NCBI GenBank assembly: GCA_964247055.1
Contig: OZ176052.1
Span: forward strand, 806,001 to 870,000
Length of the DNA stretch: 64,000 bases
Source: Paragordius varius
Taxonomy: Eukaryota; Nematomorpha
Reading direction: 5' to 3'
The notes below the pieces were generated by a model. It worked only from the letters and a program-made list of their open reading frames with translations. It had not been told where the DNA came from and searched no databases. Positions 56,314-64,000 of this stretch are shown here, piece by piece. Positions within the stretch are counted from its first letter, which is position 1; each line of letters begins with the position of its first letter. The position numbers and the translations under genes are program-made.

Positions 56314-57300
56314 AAATGAACCTAAAATAATTATGTGCCTGAATACTGGCATAACTCAACATAACAAAAAATAGCAATCTATGGAGGAGTTTTATTTAAA
56401 TTAGAATGGGTAATTTAAGAGAAACCAATTCTTTGGCAGAACTCAACATTAAAACTAATAGAAATCTTTGGATGGACCTTGCCCACATTCGTATAAAAAC
56501 AAGTAAACAATTTTATATTAAAAAAATTAAATATATTAATTTATTACACAATGAACATAATGTATCAAAATATAATTTTCTGGTGGATGTTTGCTTGTGA
56601 TTAGCAAGTTTGTCTTTAAAATATGATTTTCACAATGGATTACATTGGTTTTTCAATGTTATATCTAAATTCCAAATATATTTATCTATAATTATTATAA
56701 AATATACCATCATATCAGGGTAAAGCAACAGTCAATATCATCTACAATTCAAAAATCCAGGTAAAAAAATCCATATGGTTATATTTATAATCACCAGACA
56801 TGATTATATTACAGTTGATATTAAAAAAATTTAATTTTATTTTAGTAAAATAAAAAATTTCAAAAATTTTTAACTTAGTTAAAACCTAATTTTTATTATA
56901 TATAAGTAATATTTATATTAACATATAAAGTTAAACTTAAATTTTGGCGCATATTATATTGATTTTCATCAAGTATTTTTTATGTTACTAATATAAAGGG
57001 CTAAATTTAGTTGGATTTAATAAATTGACGTTTATTTTAAATCTATCCATTCATATTGAGCCAAAATTTGCAAATAATAATTATTTAATATTATTTATAT
57101 TATATATAAGTTTTATAATTTTTGATCAAGTATTATGCAAATAAATTGATTTTTTCCGAATATATCCATATATGGAAAAAGTGAAAAAAAAATTTTCTAC
57201 ATTGACAATTTTTTTTATCCTTATATTTTTGAGATATATATGTCACAAGGGTTATATTAAGCTAGGTATGATATCTTGAGTAAATTTGTTGCACACTGTG
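56314..57300 (-). repeat. Right inverted arm
   Basis: Inverse partner of 52202-53199; inner edge AAATGAACC at 56314, outer tip GCACACTGTG. The near identity of the inner part suggests recent copying between arms or a young element. Confidence 0.92.
56406..56600 (+). other. 64-codon ORF in right arm, reading outward
   Basis: Identical in protein sequence to the left-arm ORF at 52913-53107; both read from the loop toward the outer tip. No recognisable domain. Confidence 0.3.
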
Positions 57301-58187
57301 TTATACTGGGGATTTACTATATATGATTTATAAATATATAGATATTTTTGTTTACTTACAATAAAATATTAAAATATTTCATAGAGTGATATTTTAACTT
57401 CATCTTAGCCGGTATATTTTTGAAAAAGACATTCAATTACTCTAAAAGTAACTTAAATATTTAAACATGTGACAACGCAATAATAAGTCTAAATTTTTAA
57501 AGCCAAGATTGAAATAAAATAATTAAGAAATTGCAAGATATATTGTCATTTTTGATACAAATTAGAATAATTGACGATAAGGTACCCTAAGGCTGTATTA
57601 TGTAATCATTTTAAGCATGTATTTGAGAAATTTTAAGCTATTAAAATATAAATAAGATTCAATAAAAAATATTTCGAAGGTGAGAACTTGAATTTTAATA
57701 ATAAAACGAATTGCAAAAATGTCTTATATCTATTTCATTTTGGTAAAGAAATTGGCTATTTAATTTAAAAATACCACATTATAGTAATTAGTTTATTTGG
57801 CTCAGATAATATAAACAAATATAGATGAAGTAAAAAAAATTAATGCTTTAATTTTCTTTTTTGTTTCCAAATAATAAACAAACAATGAAAGAAGCCTTCT
57901 AAACAGCAAATTGTATTTTATGCTTTTTTCGTGTTGTGAAACATATAAAATTATGATAAGTATTCTTGTGTAATATATGCGCACTCTATATTTTAATACA
58001 AAAATATAAATATGCGATTTTATAGGTCTTCCTAGTAAAATTATTTAAAATTAATAAATTTACATTGCATCGACCAAATAATTTACAGTTTAAGAAATAT
58101 ATTACCAAAAAAATAATTGCATAATAATTTAGAGCCTAACATAAGGGTAAAAAATTAATTTATATTTAAACACCCTTTTTTTGAAAG

Positions 58188-58349
58188 GCACTTACCTGGC
58201 GCGAGGGCGAGGCTCGATCAAGAAGGAGCTCCCCTTAGTTTGAGACTTGGCCATTGCACCTCGGTCAAGTTGAAGGCTACGATTGCCCCAAATAGGGGCA
58301 AGCCGAGCGCATAATTTCTGGTTGCTAGACTCTGCGTACGCGCAGAGTC
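58188..58349 (+). ncRNA. U1: U1 small nuclear RNA (gene or full-length copy)
   Basis: U1 snRNA base-pairs with 5' splice sites in the spliceosome. About 162 nt match the U1 layout: 5' end ACTTACCTGG (pairing region); stem-loop I loop GATCAAGAAGG (U1-70K site); stem-loop II loop CCATTGCACCTCGG (U1A site); stem-loop III TTGCCCCAAATAGGGGCAA, a perfect hairpin; Sm site ATAATTTCTGG; 3' hairpin GACTCTGCG/CGCAGAGTC with loop TACG. All stems are intact, which argues against a decayed copy. The first two bases are GC in place of the usual AT, and the upstream DNA is transposon-derived and matches copy 1 of the duplication up to the U1 start, so a native promoter may be missing. It could be a retro-copied or truncated-promoter gene. 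Confidence 0.9.
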
Positions 58350-59115
58350 TTTATATTACGAAAAAATAAATTAGTTTTTTAATTTATGGCTCTGATTTTC
58401 AAGTCTAGTTTAAAAGTTCTGATTAAAATACCGTTAGTAATAGGGTTAGGCTATGAAAAATCGTAAATAATAACCCAGAACTCATATATTTTTTAATTTC
58501 GTGTTAAAATCTTATAAATAAAATTTTAAAGAATTAATAAGATATCCGGTTTCTGAATGATTTAAAGTTTATGTTAAATATAGAAAATAGGTTAAAAATA
58601 ATAAAACAGATGAATGTTACATGATTTGATTGATAAATGTTAAAAAGGACGAACTTGAAGTGTTCAAGGGCAATTTTGATGTGCAAATGGTATTATAATT
58701 ATAATTGTGACCAAGTTAGTTTATATAAATAAACGACTTAAACCTTAAATTTAAAATTATCCTGATTTTGTCAATAAAGTAAAGTAATTAATATTAATGG
58801 TATATTTGACTTTTTATATGATGAGACATTGTTAACATTTGTAATTTAGTTTCTTATATAAATTTAAAATAGGCATTTGTCGATTTATTATGTAATTTAA
58901 ATTTTTACTATACTACTCTGTGTAAAAAGCTGATCAATAATTGTTAAGCGTGTGAATGACAACAATATAAATATAAAAGTAATTTAAATATAATCTCAAA
59001 TATATTCATTTATTTATTTACAAGATATTCCTTCCTTAACCCAAAGTAATAACACCTCTTTTTAAGGTCGTTTTACGGGCGAAATATTTTGTTCATAAAA
59101 GTCTTTTGCACAAAG
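58350..59115. other. Non-coding, AT-rich
   Basis: No coding region was recognised. A short fragment near 58645-58690 (GAACTTGAAGTGTTCAAGGG and GTGCAAATGGTATTAT) is an R1/R6 tip. Confidence 0.5.
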
Positions 59116-59196
59116 CTATGCAATAAAATTTAGGGAAATGCCTTGTATAAAGACTACGTTACCACAATTTTCCTCGGATTGTCTGGAAAAGTGAAT
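59116..59196 (-). CDS. Possible terminal exon, weakly Sm/LSm-like
   Basis: A distinctly less AT-rich island. After an acceptor (GTTTTTTAG at 59197) an open frame of 26 codons runs to a TAG: IHFSRQSEENCGNVVFIQGI then SLNFIA. The pattern of small and hydrophobic residues around FIQGISLNFI faintly recalls the Sm2 motif of Sm/LSm proteins, but the match is too short to name a gene. Upstream exons, which would lie between here and taspase, were not found. Confidence 0.3.
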   Translation of the reverse strand: MHFSRQSEENCGNVVFIQGISLNFIA

Positions 59197-59606
59197 CTAA
59201 AAAACAAAAAGGTTAACAAAATTTTGTGCATTTAAAACTGGCGTTTTAGTTTGATGCAGCATAATAGCTTTTAATTCAATCATCTCACACATGATAATTA
59301 ATGTGGAATTTTTGTCGACATAAATTTTATTCCATTGTAAAAATTTCAAAAAAATTTGCTTGATGAAAATAAAAATATATAAAATCTGTAAAAAACCTTG
59401 TATTATCTATGTCCATATATAACGTAAAAATACAGAGTTTTCTTATTCAAAAACAATATGCTAAAAAAATTAAATAAGCAAAAAATTTGAAGACTGTTAA
59501 AAAAACCATTTTTTATTAATACCGATTAATATAATAATTAAATTTTTCCGCCACAAAAAACAGTTGCAGTTTCGTTGATTGTTTGTTTAAACCAAAAATA
59601 AAACAA

Positions 59607-59837
59607 CAGTAAAACTTGAAATTACACGGACAAAACGCAAAAATATAAAGACAAATATTTCTTCTAAAAAACAACCCTATTTTTTCAAACCTTTAATGAT
59701 ATTAATGAATTTATTAACAATTTACATATCTAATCTCTCCAAAACAATAAGAAATATTGGAATAAATTAATTTCAAAAAATATGATTGTCTTTTAGAAAA
59801 AAATATTGCCTTGTCCGTATAATTTCAATTTTTACTG
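59607..59837. mobile_element. R3 element
   Basis: CAGTAAAACTTGAAATTACA to AATTTCAATTTTTACTG, shorter than average at 231 bp. Confidence 0.78.
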
Positions 59838-60289
59838 TAATATATGCCCCTTTAAAATTCAAAAAAAATTTGTTGCAAATGTATTGCTATTTCCAACGTT
59901 TTTTTATAATTAACCATTTCAAACTTAGGTTCACTAAACGAATGCTACACAAATTTCGAATAAAAAATCATAAATAAAATTACAATATTAGTTAAAATAT
60001 AAATATAAGTTTATAGCGCCCTAATATAAAAATGTGTTAATAAACATTAAACATATTTTTGAATCAAGCCAGATATTTTGGGGGAAAAACATGTATTAAA
60101 TTGTTTTTATTACCAAAGAAGTTTCATAATGTAAGGTTAATTAACATCTAAATTAAAATATAAAAAAAATAGGTAAAAAAAGTTTCCAAGAAAAACATAT
60201 ATTTCGTAAAGCAATCTTATCTTTTATCCACAAAAAATCGGTTTCATTGATTAAATTTTTACGGTAATAACTTAGAATATATCGAAATT

Positions 60290-63200
60290 TCATACTTTAG
60301 CATATGTATCAACATATTCCTTTAAACTTTGAAGCACAATCTTCTTGGGTTTAGAAATATGCTCTATTGTACTGCTATTTTTATCAAAAGTTTCTTTATC
60401 TGTGTCGTAATAATGCTTATATTTTTGTTTAAACTCCGCAAAATTTTGAATATGTATGTAAGCTATACACATAGATCGACATGTATGTCCCCACAAAATT
60501 TCACATTCATTTGGAGGTCCATTGCTTGATTAACGAATAATTTATAACAGTAAAAATTGAAATTAGAAAGACAAAGTGTAATTAAAGGCAATCAAGTTTT
60601 TATATACCTTGATTTTTTTATAAAATAAATGAAGAGAAATGTAATTGTAACATACAATATTATATACTTCGAATTTATAACCATAAAATAGACAGTCTTT
60701 ATACAAAAAGTACGACAATCTTTATAAACAAAATATATATCCTTGATTTTTTACGTTTTCTCATAATAATCTAATTCTTAATATAAGGAAGGCATTTTAA
60801 ACAGTATATTTCGTTTTTTATCAGACAAAAACTTATTAAACCTATATGCAAAATATTGTAAATTATTAATACTTTTGTTCAGTTCCTGGACTCCCAATAA
60901 CAGCAAGCACGCCTGCCATTTTACGTGAAATTTGAATGCTGGGATGTTTCAATATAGGATCGTCTTGATAAAAAAATATATTAATATATTAAAAACGGCT
61001 TCGCGGGTCGCATTCAAATGGGCACTAACAAGTATTTTAAGAAATTTTAAACATAGTACTGGGAAAACTACTAATTATTTTAAGAAATTTTTTTAATTCA
61101 TTTTAGTCCAAATTCGGAAAAACCCATGTTAGAAAGTTGGTTTTTTAAGAAAATCATTTTTTTATTAGATTTTAGAAAATTTTGTGTTTGTATAAAAAAG
61201 CATTCCTTGGATTATAAGATAGTTGTTGTATGATATAACATATATATCTAAAAAATATTAATGATTCCTTTTTCCATATATTGGAAATTACTAATAACAA
61301 AACGAATCTATTTAAAACAGTAAAAATAAACATTATACAAACGTAACATCAACCTCTCCTCCATAATTTGTCAAAAAAAATCATAATAAATGTAATTTTA
61401 AATGATTTTATATAAAAAATGACAATTGTAAGCAAAATTATTTTTTTAAAAAATTTTAGGATGAAACAATTCAAATTTTTCTTGCGCCCTTAAATTTTGA
61501 ATTTTTACATAGAAATATAAACCCAAGTATTCTTGAAGGACATTAGATAAAATTTGCGAAGCCGGAATGTTATCATAATTTTGAGCAATTGAATCGGTTA
61601 CACGTTTTGCCAGTAAGTTTCGAATCAGCTGTTCACCACAACCTAAAATATGTATAAAAAACGGTTAGTAAAACAGATAATTTCATATTATTTAGATATC
61701 TTCCCTAGAAAATTGTATATAAAACCATATTTTAATAAAAGATTTTTATACTATATAAAAATATCTAACATTAATGATATTAAATTTATGATATTGGTCA
61801 TATAAAATGCAGAAAAGATTCGCATTGGCAGAAAATTATAAGATTTACCCACTCCAGATTCAATTAAATTAAATCTGAAGTCTTAAACCATCACAAGATA
61901 TGCATTTACAATTCATATTCACCCTTGAACACTTCAAATTCATCCTAAAAATAAATTTTGTTTTTTGGGCTAATATAACTAATTATAAATAATGAAATAT
62001 ATTTTTATGGCTTATTTTAATATTTTTTCAGTATTATTTTAATTTTAAACAAATTTCATTTTTTAAATATAAAAAAATATATAGGTAATTTTTAAGCTTA
62101 AAAAACACATAATTTATTTTAGGGTGAATTTGAATAGTTCGAGGGTGAATTTTAATTGTTTAAGGCTAAATTTGAATTGTTAAAGGGGGAATTTGAAGTG
62201 TAAATGGTATCTATTAAATTTAAATATTGAGATATCTTCGATTACATATACATAAAGTTTAAAAAAAATCGTTTCAATTTTTATTTTTTTAATTCATTTT
62301 TAATATTCTGATAAAAAAAATATATATCTAAAACTAAAATAGCTTTTTAAAAATTCTATCAATCCTTATAATGTCAGTTTTTCTCAAACTTATCATCAAA
62401 AATCAAAAAAAATTTTTTGAAAATGAAAAAAACTATAAAATTTTGAGTTACCTGTAGTTGAAACAGCTATCCCAAAGTTAGATGGATTTAAAATAACCGT
62501 TGTTTTCAACCTTTTTCTATTAGGTTGAGTATTGGATTTGTTTCGATTTTTAATTTGGTTTGAGGAATTTACAGTATTTTGGGCCCAGCAACCGCAGCCA
62601 TACATTGCTGCCTGTAGAAAGCGCATTTATAATTATTTCTCCGATATAAATACCAGTAAAATGATTTTAAAAGTTTGACATATAATTCGTTTACCACATG
62701 AGAAAAGCGAAGTAATAACTTTTAAAAAGTAATAAAAACTTTCATAAAGCGTAAACTTAAGAAATTCAATTTTTTCAAAAAAGTTTCCGATTTTTAGTGC
62801 CTTTTATTCTTGTAAAGCCTAATCTTTTAATTAATTCGTAAAAATGATGAGTATAATTTACCAATCTTTATAAAAAAAACTTAATTAAACTTTTAAATCT
62901 TTTTATTTCAAAATAACCCAAAAAATATATCTAAAAATATTATAAATATAATTTTATACATGACCAACCCGACCCTGAGATTTTAAAATGGAACCACCAG
63001 ATGAGACTCCAGCAAAATAATTTCCGTTCTGATCTATGCAAACAGCTCCAACTGTACCAATATTCAGGTCTAATAAATATAAATACTTTTTGAAAATAAA
63101 TTTTGTGTTTTAATTAGGACTTGATTTCCCAAAAGCGTATCGATGATATTTAACCATAATATATATGCATTCTGTGGCCCTTTAAGCGCATTATTAGGAA

Positions 63201-64000
63201 ATAATTTTCGTAATTATTGGAATCACTCATCTTAAACTGTTTGCAACCAAATATTTTTAACTAATTTTTTATTGACCCGCTAAAATAATTAACAAAATAT
63301 ATATTTTAAGTTTAAAAATTTAATACCATTAAAAGTATTTAATTATCTTTAAAAGAAAATTTTTTGATGCTTGATAGATGGATGGTCGTTGCGATTGGAT
63401 TTAAAAGCTATAAATTTTATATAGGGAAATTAAAAAAACTGTTATTTAGTTTTTTTGGAAAAAAATTCAAATAAGTATCATTTTTAAATCTAAGATTTCT
63501 TTTATAATGTAATAGAAAGTTAAGAAATATCATCTTTTTGTAAAACAAATCAAAATACCCAGAGGAGTTGAAGATATGAATTCGACATAACATAACTATA
63601 GAATTATGAATTTAAAAGAACTTTGGTTAAGTTCTCGGCGTCTTTTAATTTTAATTTGTTTTCCAAAAGCAATTTAGCTTCCGAGTAGAGTTTAACCGAT
63701 TTTGGCGGGATATCAAATGCGTTTAAGTTACCTATTTTATAAGATAATTCAAACCAGACGATGTCCTAGCATTTTCAATCACTATACTTTTATTTAGATA
63801 TATATCTTACCTGGGTGGTATTAGGACATTATAATAATTTGTAATTTGATGAGATAAAATATCAAAAGATAATTTGATTGGGTTCTTTGAATCTAAATAT
63901 AATTTTAATTTGGTTTACACATTTGACTCCACACGCAGAGCCCCACATCAAGTTGCATCCTTCCATCATTGAAGCGTCCCCTTCAATCTCACCCGTAATA
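60290..64000 (-). CDS. TASP1: Taspase-1 (threonine aspartase), 3' part, cut by the window edge
   Basis: Taspase-1 is an Ntn-hydrolase that self-cleaves before a Thr and then cuts after Asp in substrates such as MLL/Trithorax and TFIIA. Visible exons: 63921-64000 (GEIEGDASMMEG), 63811-63892 (SKNPIKLSFDILSHQ...IPPR), 63622-63765 (in part; DIPPKSVKLYSEAK), 63559-63595, 62960-63069 (NIGTVGAVCIDQNG...SSGG...GRVGH), 62452-62611 (AAMYGCGCWAQN, taspase-specific), 61523-61642 (GCGEQLIRNLLAKR), 60873-60963 (DPILKHPSIQISRK), 60290-60524 (LWGHTCRSMCIAYI). The catalytic Thr is in GTVGAV. Introns of 28 nt (63893-63920) and 26 nt (63596-63621) keep the frame. The junction at about 63732-63810 is unresolved: a 45-nt intron, an 11-nt exon (63755-63765) and a 23-nt intron fit the phases, but an unspliced reading in another frame fits the family's spacing better. 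Confidence 0.88.
60547..60785. mobile_element. Diverged R3 element in a taspase intron
   Basis: CAGTAAAAATTGAAATTAGA on the left; the right end is degraded (TTTTTACGTTTTCTCATAAT). Confidence 0.6.
61910..62208. mobile_element. R1 element in a taspase intron
   Basis: ATGCATTTACAATTCATATT on the left with two units, TTATGGCTTATTTTAAT in the centre, CACATAATTTATTTTAGGGT and four units on the right, ending TAAATGGT. Confidence 0.8.

Larger units (their letters stand above)
52202..57300. mobile_element. 5.1-kb long-inverted-repeat element with an RT ORF in its loop
   Basis: The ends CACAGTGTGC (52202) and GCACACTGTG (to 57300) are perfect inverted tips, flanked by TTA on both sides (52199-52201, 57301-57303). 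The sister duplication copy has the uninterrupted site GGCTATTATGATGGGG (47897), proving one insertion event of the whole unit with a 3-bp TTA duplication. Arms of about 1 kb (52202-53199 and 56314-57300) are almost identical except for their outer about 110 bp. The 3.1-kb loop holds a LINE RT ORF (53491-56121) plus about 290 and 190 bp of unassigned DNA. TTA duplication is typical of PIF/Harbinger elements and also fits CACTA-like ones; no DNA transposase was found, so the unit would depend on enzymes supplied elsewhere. Confidence 0.88.
49834..58195 (+). repeat. Tandem duplication, copy 2
   Basis: Second copy of the 45527-49833 segment, longer because it holds the 5.1-kb element at 52202-57300 and extra R1/R3 sequence at about 50266-51300. 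It begins ATAAATAGTTGACCTCGAAG, immediately after the hAT terminus of copy 1, and ends GGCACTT at 58195, where copy 1 continues into the hAT remnant but copy 2 continues into a U1 snRNA-like sequence. Confidence 0.83.

Noticed and set aside
1-64000. LTR retroelement or other virus-like element
   Set aside because: No long terminal direct repeats, integrase, protease, capsid or envelope features were recognised; all RT sequence seen is LINE-type.

Overview
This window reads as nuclear DNA of a bilaterian animal: very AT-rich, with GT-AG introns and conserved animal genes. The species cannot be fixed from sequence alone. AP-2 sigma is almost identical to insect and vertebrate versions. However, three loci carry introns of only 23-31 nt, while the Ars2 gene next door has introns of up to 4 kb.

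Layout. 86-2481: a decayed hAT transposon with a perfect 8-bp target duplication. 4764-7064 (+): a Tis11/tristetraprolin-type CCCH zinc-finger protein in two coding exons. 13393-39530 (-): the whole Ars2/Serrate (SRRT) gene, assembled here as 21 coding exons that stay in phase and give 1130 codons plus a stop. Its introns are full of palindromic MITE-like elements and of tandem arrays, several of which lie close against exon edges. 39594-40123 (+): AP-2 sigma, divergent from Ars2 with 63 bp between the two start codons. 43765-44176 (+): a probable small membrane protein of unknown function. 45527-58195: two diverged copies of a tandem duplication. Copy 2 carries a 5.1-kb element with roughly 1-kb inverted arms around a LINE reverse-transcriptase ORF, and ends at a U1 snRNA-like sequence (58188-58349, +). 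60290-64000 (-): the 3' part of a taspase-1 gene, cut by the window edge.

The host genes are housekeeping functions not tied into one pathway: mRNA decay (Tis11), cap-bound RNA processing (Ars2), clathrin adaptor (AP-2 sigma), protein processing (taspase). U1 and Ars2 both act on nuclear RNA. The repeats fall into five recurring families, called R1, R2, R3, R4 and R6 below. Because the two duplication copies can be compared, the pre-insertion (empty) site of four separate elements is visible in the sister copy.

The strongest unusual signals are: (1) 23-28 nt introns in AP-2 sigma and taspase; (2) the TTA-flanked long-inverted-repeat element with an RT in its loop, the same layout recurring at 17150-19649 and 21405-22026; (3) an intronic tandem array that has copied an Ars2 exon end together with its 5' splice site five times; (4) a U1-like gene exactly at a duplication breakpoint.
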